Shown: positions 34,027-43,256 of the stretch, piece after piece
Position numbering within the stretch: the first letter of the stretch is position 1
How the letters are laid out: every line of letters starts with the position of its first letter
DNA from: Chitinophaga sp. CF118
Lineage (GTDB): Bacteria > Bacteroidota > Bacteroidia > Chitinophagales > Chitinophagaceae
NCBI RefSeq assembly: GCF_900112615.1
Contig: NZ_FOMK01000016.1
Coordinates: 1-64,000, forward strand
Reading direction: 5' to 3'
DNA: 64,000 nucleotides
Translations under genes and position numbers: made by a program
The notes under the pieces: generated by a model
Told to the model about the DNA's origin: nothing
The model's input: the letters and a program-made list of their open reading frames with translations, nothing else
The model's database searches: none

Positions 34027-34419
34027 TTACCATGCAATGGTTATAGCGGTATCCCCGGCATCTCCAATAGGATCTTCTCCGTCATCATCGGACCTGTCAG
34101 CAACAATCGCATCTTCGAATCGAATAACTCCATCCGTGTTTACTATCGGTATTTTTACGATAGCTTTTCTTTTAGCATCAACACCGGCATATACGAGGGT
34201 TCTTCTGCCGTCTTCATTTAAAGCAGGGTAAATGATAATCCCTTCACAACCTGGTTGTGCCAGGATCTTGTCAATAATAGCTCTACCGATAACATGCCCA
34301 TAGGCCTGTTCAGGATAAGCATCAAAATAATCTTTTACTAATTTGGTACCTAGCTCGATACCTACATGCTCACCTATTTGAGCAACGGGGGTTTGATGGG
34401 TTTGGGGTTGGGGTTGCAT
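34027..34419 (-). CDS. 130-aa multicopy family, copy 4
   Basis: This 130-aa copy begins MQPQPQTHQTPVAQIGEHVG, a longer Gln-rich tip than the others. It has the most changed domain end (YPALNEDGRRTLVYAG in place of YPALDESGKRTLVYAG), the linker DDDGEDPIGDAG and the tail DTAITIAW. It is the first gene of a tandem with copy 3. Upstream of it the plus strand carries another decayed start of the 245-aa gene. Confidence 0.9.
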   Translation of the reverse strand: MQPQPQTHQTPVAQIGEHVGIELGTKLVKDYFDAYPEQAYGHVIGRAIIDKILAQPGCEGIIIYPALNEDGRRTLVYAGVDAKRKAIVKIPIVNTDGVIRFEDAIVADRSDDDGEDPIGDAGDTAITIAW

Positions 34420-34474
34420 ATTTCAAGGTTTACTCTAATTTAAAATAAAAAAATCGTATTTCATAGAGTAAAAT

Positions 34475-34520
34475 TAAATTGTATTACCAAAAGGAAACTG
34501 GCAGATAAACAGAGTATTGT
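34475..34520 (+). pseudogene. Decayed 5' end of the 245-aa gene (copy beside 130-aa copy 4)
   Basis: The bases ATTACCAAAAGGAAACTGG and CAGATAAACAGAGTATTG match the intact gene start at 32810-32848 with few changes. The ATG is lost and the match stops after about 45 bases. The upstream A-run plus CGTATTT spacer is also shared. Confidence 0.75.
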
Positions 34521-34617
34521 ATTTTGTCCGAATAAGGATTGCAGCATCAGGTTAATGTTAAATAGAATTAATAGTAAATGGGTACAGCCCGCAATAACCC
34601 ACCTGGATATAAAGCAA

Positions 34618-35076
34618 TCAGCAATTCACCATACCCATCACGTTTTTCATATCGATACCTGCTGCAATTGACTTAATTTTATTCTTCATTATATCCCCGA
34701 GTCCAATGATTTTATTATAGCTGGTTTTGATTAATACCCATTCCAGTGTATCATCTAAAATAATAAAATGAGACTCTGAATTTTCGCACAAAGATGTGTT
34801 TATTTCATGCTTATTTGCCTTATATACTTTTAGTGTATCTCCATCAACAGGAATAAAATAATATTCTTTATTTATCTCCAGAATTTTCATCACTTCTTTG
34901 AAAGCAAAATCGTTCGACCGAAACCGTATTTCAGTGGGGTTATAAATTCCGTCTCCAAAGTATTTGTACTTTTTTAGAAATTTATGAAAATCCAAATGTT
35001 CAAAGTCGTAGTAAGCTGCAATATCCAAAAGTTTAGAGCTTTTAGAAAAAAGCTCTTTTTCTTTAATTTCATTCAT
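34618..35076 (-). CDS. Hypothetical protein (152 aa)
   Basis: Not recognised. This soluble, charged protein has no signal peptide. The N-terminal third is helical (MNEIKEKELFSKSSKLLDIA, then FHKFLKKYKYFGDGIYNP), and beta-rich segments follow (YYFIPVDGDTLKVYKAN, HFIILDDTLEWVLIKTS). This could be a small ligand-binding or immunity-type fold such as SMI1/KNR4, but the key residues are not evident. It lies alone, 40 bp before a minus-strand GH39-like gene. Confidence 0.7.
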   Translation of the reverse strand: MNEIKEKELFSKSSKLLDIAAYYDFEHLDFHKFLKKYKYFGDGIYNPTEIRFRSNDFAFKEVMKILEINKEYYFIPVDGDTLKVYKANKHEINTSLCENSESHFIILDDTLEWVLIKTSYNKIIGLGDIMKNKIKSIAAGIDMKNVMGMVNC

Positions 35077-35115
35077 TGTTAGTTACGCTACGTTAAAATT
35101 GTGTCAACTATGGAT

Positions 35116-36552
35116 TTATAGTGTACCTGTTGCAGCAGCAACCTCAAACGATACTACGCTGTAAGGAGCTATGCTATAGGTAAATTTCGATGTTGAATAA
35201 CTTATAGAAGTATTGCTGGTAGGATTAGTACTGGCATCCACCTTGCGAATCTTCACTGTTCCTGTAGCACCGGAAATGTTACTGAGATTTACTGTTACAT
35301 TAAAGGTGGTTCCATCTACACTTTTATTCACCAGCGTAAGGTAATATTTACCGGAAACAGTATCCTTTGACGCATAATAATCAAGGGATGTTGCGCCACC
35401 AGTAGCAGTTAATGCACGGGTACCGGTATAGTTGCCAAACAGATAGATAGTATAATATGGCTTGTATGGCGCGAAACTTGAATTATCCAACAGCCCTAAA
35501 AGATTAGTACCTGTTTCTGAAAGATTATAGAATAAAAAGAGATCCGCCTTTGCCTTCAATGCATTAATAATGGCACTACCAGCATAAGTGGCATTAAATT
35601 CACTGTGATATTTCAGGTTATAAGTGCTGCCTCCATCTGCGTGGCTCATATTATATTCGGTGATAGCTGCGCCATATTTTTTTCCTGATGGTCCTGTTAA
35701 AGCCCCACCAATGCCGCCTGTTCTTCCCTCTATGATTTTATCATAATAATGCTCTTTTTGCCAGTTCATTCTTTCAGCATCGCTGCTCACAGGGTCCGGA
35801 CCGTAATCATGCCATGAAAGAATATCCAATTGTGATTCCAGCTCTTTTGCAGCAAAAGATACCCAACCGCCGGTACCCAAATCGGACCAGCTATGTGCGG
35901 GGCCTATTAACTTAATAGTAGGATCCTGGGCTTTCAACGCATTACCAACTGTTTGAACAAATGCTTTGTATTCGGTTTGGTTTAGAATACCATCACCTTC
36001 ATTAGTAGACTCATTCCACATTTCCCAGTATTTAACAGTACGGTTATCACCCAACGCTTTTTGTACGTTATATCTTTTAATAACGCCTTCCATAAAGTGC
36101 GCATATGCTGCCCAATCCTTTTCCGCAACTCCTTTTGGATATCCTACAATGGTAAATGATGGCTGAGCACCAGCGTCAAAGATGCTGTTCAGTATCTTGT
36201 CCATATCTGTAAAATTCCAGCTATCAACAGCAGGGTACATATCCCGGCCATTGTAGTTACCTAATTGTACAGGGCCAACTCTCACGATTTTTATTTTTGC
36301 ATCACTGATCCGTTGCTGCAGAGCGGTATTGCCAGGCCACCACATATACTTATCGGGTGCTCCTACTCCCCAGTTAAGCGGATTAACAGCACCTTCATTG
36401 GAAGAACAGTTAACCGTAATGCTGGTGGCAGTTGCTGCGGCAAGCTTTAGAGCATTCTTTTCAGGATCTGTTACTGCAGATGATGGTTTGTTGCAGGATG
36501 TGTTAATTGAAATACAGGCAAATAATACAGAAATAGCAGATAGGTTTCTCAT
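35116..36552 (-). CDS. GH39-like glycoside hydrolase lipoprotein
   Basis: This 478-aa protein has a lipoprotein signal (ISVLFACISINTSC, Cys20). The catalytic part is a GH-A clan TIM barrel: the acid/base Glu is in KYWEMWNESTNEG, and the nucleophile Glu is probably in GAAITEYNMSH. WHDYG and GYPKGVAEKDW also fit. A beta-sandwich C-terminus (about 390-478, with YYLTLVNKSVDG) is typical of GH39/GH30/GH51 relatives. It probably cleaves a xylose-, arabinose- or glucuronic-type linkage at the cell surface; the exact substrate cannot be read. No SusCD lies beside it. Confidence 0.82.
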   Translation of the reverse strand: MRNLSAISVLFACISINTSCNKPSSAVTDPEKNALKLAAATATSITVNCSSNEGAVNPLNWGVGAPDKYMWWPGNTALQQRISDAKIKIVRVGPVQLGNYNGRDMYPAVDSWNFTDMDKILNSIFDAGAQPSFTIVGYPKGVAEKDWAAYAHFMEGVIKRYNVQKALGDNRTVKYWEMWNESTNEGDGILNQTEYKAFVQTVGNALKAQDPTIKLIGPAHSWSDLGTGGWVSFAAKELESQLDILSWHDYGPDPVSSDAERMNWQKEHYYDKIIEGRTGGIGGALTGPSGKKYGAAITEYNMSHADGGSTYNLKYHSEFNATYAGSAIINALKAKADLFLFYNLSETGTNLLGLLDNSSFAPYKPYYTIYLFGNYTGTRALTATGGATSLDYYASKDTVSGKYYLTLVNKSVDGTTFNVTVNLSNISGATGTVKIRKVDASTNPTSNTSISYSTSKFTYSIAPYSVVSFEVAAATGTL

Positions 36553-36794
36553 AGTTTAATCGCATTGAAGGTTAATATGGTTAATAACAAATTTAAATCA
36601 AAATAACATATTTAAAAGAACGATACATTATAGGTGTTACATATAAAAGCAGAGCCATCCAGTTAATAGTGCTCATTATTAAATCAAAAGGAAAATTAAG
36701 CAATAAATAAATTCATAAATCACGGGGAGAGAATACGTATAAATATGTATTTTTTGGGGATACAATAGAAATTTTTAGTATCACTAGACAATTT
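36553..36794. other. Intergenic spacer
   Basis: An AT-rich spacer upstream of the GH39-like gene, containing its promoter. No open frame is visible. The hairpin at 36795-36840 closes it on the right. Confidence 0.4.
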
Positions 36795-36840
36795 AGCCAG
36801 CTTATAAATTACGATTGAAAACACAATTTATAAGCTGGCT
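36795..36840 (-). terminator. Hairpin terminator after the SMR gene
   Basis: A 16-bp perfect stem (AGCCAGCTTATAAATT/AATTTATAAGCTGGCT) with a 14-base loop, 10 bp beyond the stop of the minus-strand SMR gene. The T-run is weak. Confidence 0.75.
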
Positions 36841-36850
36841 CTTGAAAAGA

Positions 36851-37180
36851 TTAATGCGCATTTGTCTTTGAAAAGAAATTCAAAACAATAACACCGGCAA
36901 CTATTAAAACAATACCAATTATTGCGGGTAAATCCAATTTCTGCTTAAATACAACAACAGATATAATAGCAGTAAGGACGATACCAAGTCCACCCCAGAT
37001 AGCATATGCAACACCTAAAGGAATATATTTTAATGCAAGCGATAAAAAATAAAAGCACGCCAGATAAGCCACCACTGTAATTAAAATTGGCACCAGTTTG
37101 GTAAACTGGTTAGAGGCATTCAGGAAACTTGAACCGATTACCTCCGAAACTATGGCCAAAGCGAGATATAAATATTTCAT
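36851..37180 (-). CDS. SMR-family multidrug efflux transporter
   Basis: This 109-aa protein is entirely membrane-spanning, with four helices. The essential membrane Glu lies in helix 1 (AIVSEVIGSSFLNAS, Glu13), and the family pattern YIPLGVAYAIWGGLGIVLTA is in helix 3. SMR proteins work as antiparallel or hetero dimers that exchange protons for cationic drugs or guanidinium. Length is exactly that of the family. It is a single gene, ends at a hairpin, and is not linked to the RND operon beyond proximity. Confidence 0.95.
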   Translation of the reverse strand: MKYLYLALAIVSEVIGSSFLNASNQFTKLVPILITVVAYLACFYFLSLALKYIPLGVAYAIWGGLGIVLTAIISVVVFKQKLDLPAIIGIVLIVAGVIVLNFFSKTNAH

Positions 37181-37411
37181 GAGTCAAAAGTTTGTTACTG
37201 TATATTATTAAGCTTGATAAAAATTGATTAAAGAAGTAGTCTGAATAGTTATGGATTCAGATGGGCAATTGCGGGCCTTCCCCATTTGACATACGCTTGA
37301 TACCGTCCAATAAATAACTAAAGCCCACACGATTAATAATGCCAGGTAAAATTAATACCAAATGGGTACAGACCGCAATCCCAACTGAATCCAAAGTGGC
37401 AGAAGAACCAC

Positions 37412-38815
37412 CTATTCAGTCCCCCCTCCTAATGCTCTGTAAAGATCTGTGATAGCATTTACCTTTTCCTGTTTGATGCTTATAGCTTCAAGGTCATTTT
37501 GTAATGCATTGTTCTGCGCAGTAATCACTTCAAGGTAAGTAGCCATTCCACTTTGATATAACATCATCGCATCCTTCGTCGCCTTTGCCAGTGAGGCAGA
37601 TTTTCTGTTTGCAAGTTCAATACGCTCACTGGCATATTGTGACCGGGCCATCGCGTCTGAAACCTCACCTACAGCAGTCAATACCGATTGCTTAAACTGT
37701 ACTATTGATTTCTTCTGCTCAATTTCCGCTACCTCATAGGCCGTTTTCAAAGATCGTTTCTGGAAAATAGGCTGAGTAAGATTGACTCCTATATTTTTCA
37801 CCAATGAACCTGGCAGATCGAACCATGTATTTATTTTGAATGAATTAGCACCAATAGATGGTGTTAAACTGATTGCAGGATACATGGCAGCTTTGGCCAA
37901 ACCCGTTTTTGAATTGGCTGAAACTACGGCATATTCTGCAGCTTTTATATCAGGTCTGCGGCTCAATAATAGTGCAGGGACACCTGAAGAGAATACCTCT
38001 TCAGAAATCAGATTTGTAGTACGTTCAATCGAATCTGGATAACTTCCACTTAATAAGCTTAGCGCATTTTCCTGTACGGCGATATTCTTCAAAGCCAATG
38101 GTACTAAAAGCTCCGTCGTTTTCTTCTGCGCTTCGGCCTGCTCTACAGCCAAAGAATTTATTTGACCTGAGTTGAATTGCAAACGTATCATAGACAGCGT
38201 ACTATCACTGAGAGCGATATTCTTCTGCGCAATTTTTAATTGCTCATCCAGACTTATAAGATTATAGTATGCTTGTGCTACCTGTACTATAATTCTTGTT
38301 TTCAAAGCCAAAAGGTTTTCTTTCTCTGCGAAATAATTAGCCCAGGCTGAGCGTTTCTGCATTTTTGCCTTTCCCCATATATCCGCTTCCCAGGATAATC
38401 TCAGGGTTGCACTATAGTCGTCCATATAGCTGGTTCCCAAAAACTGGGAACTCAGCGAGCCATTTAATGAATTTTTAGAAAGGTAATTCCTGCTGGCACC
38501 TACATTTAAATCAAGCGTTGGTAAGAGCCCCGATTTTGCCTGTTTATAGGCAAGCTCCAGCTGTTCCATATTCATCATAGCAATGGACACCTCGCTATTC
38601 TTAGCCAAGGCCTTTTCAATAAGACTTACCAATTGTGCATCTTTGAAGAATGTGCGCCACGGTAATAATACGGTATCACCGGTGACGGTTGCCTGTTGCC
38701 GGAATTTCTCCGGCATATTGAGGTCCGTCCGGCTGTATTTTCTGCTCACAGTACATGATGAAAGCAGGGAAATAGTGACCAGGCCGACTGCTATATATCT
38801 ATTATGAAATTTCAT
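37412..38815 (-). CDS. TolC/NodT-family outer-membrane efflux lipoprotein
   Basis: This 467-aa outer-membrane channel has a lipoprotein signal (GLVTISLLSSC, Cys21) and two long coiled-coil efflux domains (for example AYYNLISLDEQLKIAQKNIA and SASLAKATKDAMMLYQSGMA, with the family's YLEVITAQ). It is the last gene of the RND operon: its ATG overlaps the RND stop by one base (TAATG), so the two are translationally coupled. It forms the outer-membrane exit of the tripartite pump. Confidence 0.95.
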   Translation of the reverse strand: MKFHNRYIAVGLVTISLLSSCTVSRKYSRTDLNMPEKFRQQATVTGDTVLLPWRTFFKDAQLVSLIEKALAKNSEVSIAMMNMEQLELAYKQAKSGLLPTLDLNVGASRNYLSKNSLNGSLSSQFLGTSYMDDYSATLRLSWEADIWGKAKMQKRSAWANYFAEKENLLALKTRIIVQVAQAYYNLISLDEQLKIAQKNIALSDSTLSMIRLQFNSGQINSLAVEQAEAQKKTTELLVPLALKNIAVQENALSLLSGSYPDSIERTTNLISEEVFSSGVPALLLSRRPDIKAAEYAVVSANSKTGLAKAAMYPAISLTPSIGANSFKINTWFDLPGSLVKNIGVNLTQPIFQKRSLKTAYEVAEIEQKKSIVQFKQSVLTAVGEVSDAMARSQYASERIELANRKSASLAKATKDAMMLYQSGMATYLEVITAQNNALQNDLEAISIKQEKVNAITDLYRALGGGTE

Positions 38816-41800
38816 TAAGAAGGATTTGTAAGTTGGACAATCTTATTTTTTCCTGAAACGCTTTCCTGTAAATATTGGAACAACATAAACAACAACGGTA
38901 TTACAAACACACCCAGCACTACGCCTGTCAGCATTCCGAATGCTGCACCAATACTGATTGATCTGTTTCCAACAGCAGTACCACCCGAAGCAATCATTAA
39001 CGGTATCATACCTACGATAAAGGCAAGGGAGGTCATGATGATGGGACGAAGTCTTGCTTTTGCTCCATCAAGTGCTGCATCAACAATAGATAATCCGGAG
39101 CGCCGTCTTTGCACAGCGAACTCCACAATCAAAATAGCGTTCTTTGCAAGCAGTCCGACAAGCATAATCAAACCTACCTGTACATATACATTGTTGTCCA
39201 GCCCTACCAGTTTTATTCCTGCAAATGCTCCCAGCAACCCTGTTGGAATGGATAAGATCACCGATAATGGTAACAGATAACTTTCGTATTGAGCAGCCAG
39301 AAGAAAATACACAAACAGTAATACCAGACTGAAGATGATGAGTGTTTGATTTCCTGCAGCCTTTTCTTCCAGACTTAATCCTGTCCATTCGTAGCTATAA
39401 TCCGATGGCAGTTTGTTCAAAACTTTCTCAAGGTTTTCCATAATCTGTCCATTACTGTATCCCGGCAATGCGACCACGTTAATGTTAACCGAGTTATATA
39501 GGTTATAACGGTTTACCGTTTCAGGTCCATATACTTTCTTTAATGTTATCAGCGATTTTGCAGGCACCATAAGTCCCTCGTTATTACGGACAAATATCTC
39601 ATTGAAGGCATCTTCATCTGTCCTGAATATCCCATCCGCCTTAACGTTTACTCTGTAAAATTTACCGAACCGGGAAAAGTTTGATGACTGGTCTCCTGCA
39701 AAATAGGTCTGAATAGTATTCAACAACCCACTTACGCTTACACCCATCTGCCGGGCTTTGTCCTCATCCACTTCCAATTCCAGTTGCGGATAATCGGCAC
39801 GAAACAAAGTATATGCATACTGTACACCAGGTTGCTGCATAATTTCACCTATCAATTTATCTGCCGTTGATTTTAAGATAGATAAATCACGCCCCGACTT
39901 ATCCTGTAATACTATTTCAGCTCCACCGCTTATTCCGAAGCCTTCTACAGGAGGCATCCTTAATGCCATTACCGATCCTTCCTTTATAGCTGCCAATTTG
40001 CCGCTGATAATACCCATCACCTGATCAATATCCTTAACTGCTCCCCTGTTTTTTTTGTCCTTAAGTTTAATAAAACCCATAGCATATGCAGGACTCGCAC
40101 TATTACTTAAAATATTAAATCCGGTGATGTTCGTGTTATTCTCAATGGCCTCTACATCAATTAATAATTTGTCAATTTTATCGACCACTTTAGTCGTACG
40201 ATCCAGCGCTGTACCAGGAGGCATACTTACGCTATACACAATGAAATTATCATCTTCCATAGGCACAAAACTCTTTGGTGTAACCATCATAAACCAAATT
40301 GCCAAACCACTGACACCGGCTATCAACCCAATGGCTAACCATTTTTTCCTGGTAAGGAACTTTAATCCCTTTGTGTATTTTCCGGTTAAGTTATTAAAGC
40401 CTGAGTTAAAGGCCGTGAAGAATCGCTGACTGAAATTCATTTTCTTAATGTTTCCATCCGCATGATTGTTCTTCAGAAACAAAGCGCATAAGGCAGGAGT
40501 CAGCGTCAGTGCATTCAATGCTGATATAATAATAGCAATAGCTAAGGTATACGCGAACTGTTTATAGAAAATACCTGAAGAGCCGGTCATAAAACCGATT
40601 GGAATAAATACGGCAGACATTACCAGAGTAATGGACACAACGGCTCCTGTTATCTCACTCATGGCACTATATGTAGCCTCTTTACCTGAAAGATGTGTGC
40701 CCTCCATTTTACTATGTACGGCCTCCACTACCACAATGGCATCATCCACAACAATACCAATGGCCAGCACCAATGCAAATAAGGTAAGCACATTTATAGT
40801 GAAGCCAAATATCAGCAGAAAGAAAAATGTACCGATTATTGCAACAGGTACGGCGATGGCTGGTATAATAGTGGAACGGAAGTCCTGAAGAAACAGGAAC
40901 ACAACAATAAATACCAATATAAACGCTTCTATCAATGTTGATTTCACCTGGCCCGTAGCTTCATCCAAACGCTCTTTGGTACTCATCAGGGAGTTATATT
41001 TCATCCCGGGAGGAAATGACCTGGATAGCTTTTGTATCTCTTTTCTTACACCAATTTCAATTTCATTTGCATTAGAACCTGAAGTTTGGATTATGGCCAT
41101 CGTGACGGCATTCTTACCATTCGACTTGTTATTTCCGCTATAAGAAATAGAGCCAAACTCAACCCTGGAAACATCTTTCAAACGAAGCAGATTACTGCCG
41201 TTGTTTTTTACAACTATGTTCTCATATTGTTCAGGAAGATTTTTCTTACCCTCGTAGCGTATCACGTATTCCAGTGCTGCGTCAGATTCTTCTCCCAGTT
41301 TACCAGGTGCCGACTCCAGGCTTTGGTCTGCAATAGCTGCTCTGATATCCTCAGGAATCAACCCGGCATTTGCCATTTTTCTTGGGTTAAGCCAGATACG
41401 CATAGAATAATCCTTTGCCCCGAATACCTGCGCCTGACTAACACCCGGAACACGTTTGATTTGCGGAATTAAATTAATATTGGCATAGTTCTGCAAAAAC
41501 AACTCATCATATTTTTTGTTGTCGTCCGTATACAGGTTAAAGATCATGATCATGCTGTTCTGCTGTTTGGAAGTAGTAAGCCCCATTCTTATTACCTCCT
41601 CTGGCAACTTTGGAGTTGCCTGTTGCACTCTGTTCTGAACATTTACTGCAGCCTGATCAGCATTAACCCCCTGTTTGAATATTATACTGATTGAAAAGCT
41701 CCCATCATTACTTGCAGTAGATTTTATGTACTGCATATCTTCTACCCCGTTAATCACTTCCTCCAATGGTGTTACTACAGAACGGATCACTGCCTGGCTA

Positions 41801-41958
41801 TTCCCTCCCGGATAAGAACCGCTTACCATTACAGTTGGAGGTGAAATATCCGGGAACCTGGTTACCGATAATCTCGACAAGCCAATGATACCCAATATTA
41901 CCAACACGATGGAGATGACCGTAGCCATTACGGGCCTGCCTATTATTTTCTTTAACAT
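38815..41958 (-). CDS. RND (HAE1-type) efflux pump
   Basis: This 1047-aa inner-membrane antiporter has the family start MLKKIIGRPVMATVISIVLV, the periplasmic porter halves, and the proton-relay Asp pair in AIGIVVDDAIVVVEA. The second-half motif GLLAKNAILIVEFA supplies the Lys. The length is standard. It expels hydrophobic and amphiphilic compounds through the adaptor and TolC-like proteins encoded either side. It follows the MFP gene after 20 bp. Confidence 0.97.
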   Translation of the reverse strand: MLKKIIGRPVMATVISIVLVILGIIGLSRLSVTRFPDISPPTVMVSGSYPGGNSQAVIRSVVTPLEEVINGVEDMQYIKSTASNDGSFSISIIFKQGVNADQAAVNVQNRVQQATPKLPEEVIRMGLTTSKQQNSMIMIFNLYTDDNKKYDELFLQNYANINLIPQIKRVPGVSQAQVFGAKDYSMRIWLNPRKMANAGLIPEDIRAAIADQSLESAPGKLGEESDAALEYVIRYEGKKNLPEQYENIVVKNNGSNLLRLKDVSRVEFGSISYSGNNKSNGKNAVTMAIIQTSGSNANEIEIGVRKEIQKLSRSFPPGMKYNSLMSTKERLDEATGQVKSTLIEAFILVFIVVFLFLQDFRSTIIPAIAVPVAIIGTFFFLLIFGFTINVLTLFALVLAIGIVVDDAIVVVEAVHSKMEGTHLSGKEATYSAMSEITGAVVSITLVMSAVFIPIGFMTGSSGIFYKQFAYTLAIAIIISALNALTLTPALCALFLKNNHADGNIKKMNFSQRFFTAFNSGFNNLTGKYTKGLKFLTRKKWLAIGLIAGVSGLAIWFMMVTPKSFVPMEDDNFIVYSVSMPPGTALDRTTKVVDKIDKLLIDVEAIENNTNITGFNILSNSASPAYAMGFIKLKDKKNRGAVKDIDQVMGIISGKLAAIKEGSVMALRMPPVEGFGISGGAEIVLQDKSGRDLSILKSTADKLIGEIMQQPGVQYAYTLFRADYPQLELEVDEDKARQMGVSVSGLLNTIQTYFAGDQSSNFSRFGKFYRVNVKADGIFRTDEDAFNEIFVRNNEGLMVPAKSLITLKKVYGPETVNRYNLYNSVNINVVALPGYSNGQIMENLEKVLNKLPSDYSYEWTGLSLEEKAAGNQTLIIFSLVLLFVYFLLAAQYESYLLPLSVILSIPTGLLGAFAGIKLVGLDNNVYVQVGLIMLVGLLAKNAILIVEFAVQRRRSGLSIVDAALDGAKARLRPIIMTSLAFIVGMIPLMIASGGTAVGNRSISIGAAFGMLTGVVLGVFVIPLLFMLFQYLQESVSGKNKIVQLTNPS

Positions 41959-41978
41959 CTTATGCTTTTTGTTGTTGA

Positions 41979-43109
41979 TTATTTGCCCAAAGAGTCTATG
42001 GCAATCATTTTAGGTACTACAGGCATACCATCAACCAGGGATTCAATGCTGGTCAATGCAACCTTTTCGCCAGACTGTACACCGCTCGATACCAGGTATT
42101 TTTCGCCGGATCTGTCTGCAATTTCGAGTGCCCTCATTGATACTTTGTTACTGTCAGCCAGTACGAATACGAAATATTTATTTTGAATATCCCTTACGCT
42201 GGCCATAGGAATTGTGACAACAGCCGGGTGAGTTTTGTTCAATATGACTCTCCCAGATCCACCGGAACGAAGCAGTTTATCAGGATTGGAGAAAACGGCT
42301 TTGAGAGCTATGCTGCCTGTTGCGCGGTCTATATTCCCACTGGCAATTTCCAATTTTCCTTTATGTTCATATACGCTTCCATCTGCCATAATCAGGTTCA
42401 CTGTATTGCCGTTCATTGCCTGTTTATCTTTCATAAAAGACAAATATTCAGCCTCACTCATGGAGAAGTATACAAAGACGGTATTGATATCAGAGAGTGT
42501 TGTCAGCGGTATTGCATCTGATGGAGTAACCAGGTTGCCTATACGGTTGGGGATCCGTCCTATATACCCGCTAACAGGGGATTTAATCACTGAAAAATCA
42601 GCGTTTATGGTAGCAGTGCCCAGAGATGCTTTTGCCTGAGCCACCTGAGCAGTAGTAGCCTCATAATTCCCTTTAGCGGTTTCGAGTTGTAGTTTTGATA
42701 CTACATTGCCTTCTACCAGGGGTTTTATTTTTTCTACTTCCAGTTTCGCATTTGCCTGGTTTGCCAGGGCAGTCCTTAGGGCAGCCTGACTATTATTAAC
42801 CTGCTCATTAAATACGTCTCCTTTTATTTTAAACAATGCCTGGCCCTTCGTTACATAGTCGCCCTCTTTTACGAATATAGCCTCCAGGTAGCCGGATACC
42901 TGTGCTTTGATGTCTACGTTGGCGCTACCTTCTATCATGCCAGGATATTTCTTCTCAACGGCTACAGTAGTAGCAGCGGTTTGAAAAAAATCTACCTCTG
43001 GTGCAGGATATTGACCCGTACCTGGATATCCGCCTGCATTGCTGCATGAAACAAGCGCAGAGGCTACCATAACAATAAGTATTTCGGTCCTTAAAATTTG
43101 CCTTATCAT
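41979..43109 (-). CDS. RND periplasmic adaptor (membrane fusion) lipoprotein
   Basis: This 376-aa adaptor has a lipoprotein signal (VMVASALVSC, Cys22), a lipoyl domain split by an alpha-hairpin (VDIKAQVSGYLEAIFVKEGD, then FSVIKSPVSGYIGRIPNRIG) and beta-barrel/membrane-proximal domains. It is the first gene of the three-gene pump operon and links the RND protein to the TolC-like channel. The LytTR regulator gene lies 147 bp upstream on the same strand. Confidence 0.95.
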   Translation of the reverse strand: MIRQILRTEILIVMVASALVSCSNAGGYPGTGQYPAPEVDFFQTAATTVAVEKKYPGMIEGSANVDIKAQVSGYLEAIFVKEGDYVTKGQALFKIKGDVFNEQVNNSQAALRTALANQANAKLEVEKIKPLVEGNVVSKLQLETAKGNYEATTAQVAQAKASLGTATINADFSVIKSPVSGYIGRIPNRIGNLVTPSDAIPLTTLSDINTVFVYFSMSEAEYLSFMKDKQAMNGNTVNLIMADGSVYEHKGKLEIASGNIDRATGSIALKAVFSNPDKLLRSGGSGRVILNKTHPAVVTIPMASVRDIQNKYFVFVLADSNKVSMRALEIADRSGEKYLVSSGVQSGEKVALTSIESLVDGMPVVPKMIAIDSLGK

Positions 43110-43256
43110 TTTCCTATGATTGATTTAAAGGCAAATTAACAACGTAAAGCGGGCGCATTTTTTAATAGAATGCCGAAACGTATTTATTGGATCCTGAATC
43201 GATATTTTGCTAAACCGAAACAAGGTGGATTTTGCGGTAATTCGGGCTGGGGAAGA

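Noticed and set aside
25161..34419. The 130-aa genes as a CRISPR-like or transposon repeat
   Set aside because: The repeats are coding, of gene length, lack terminal inverted repeats, and have no spacers or transposase.
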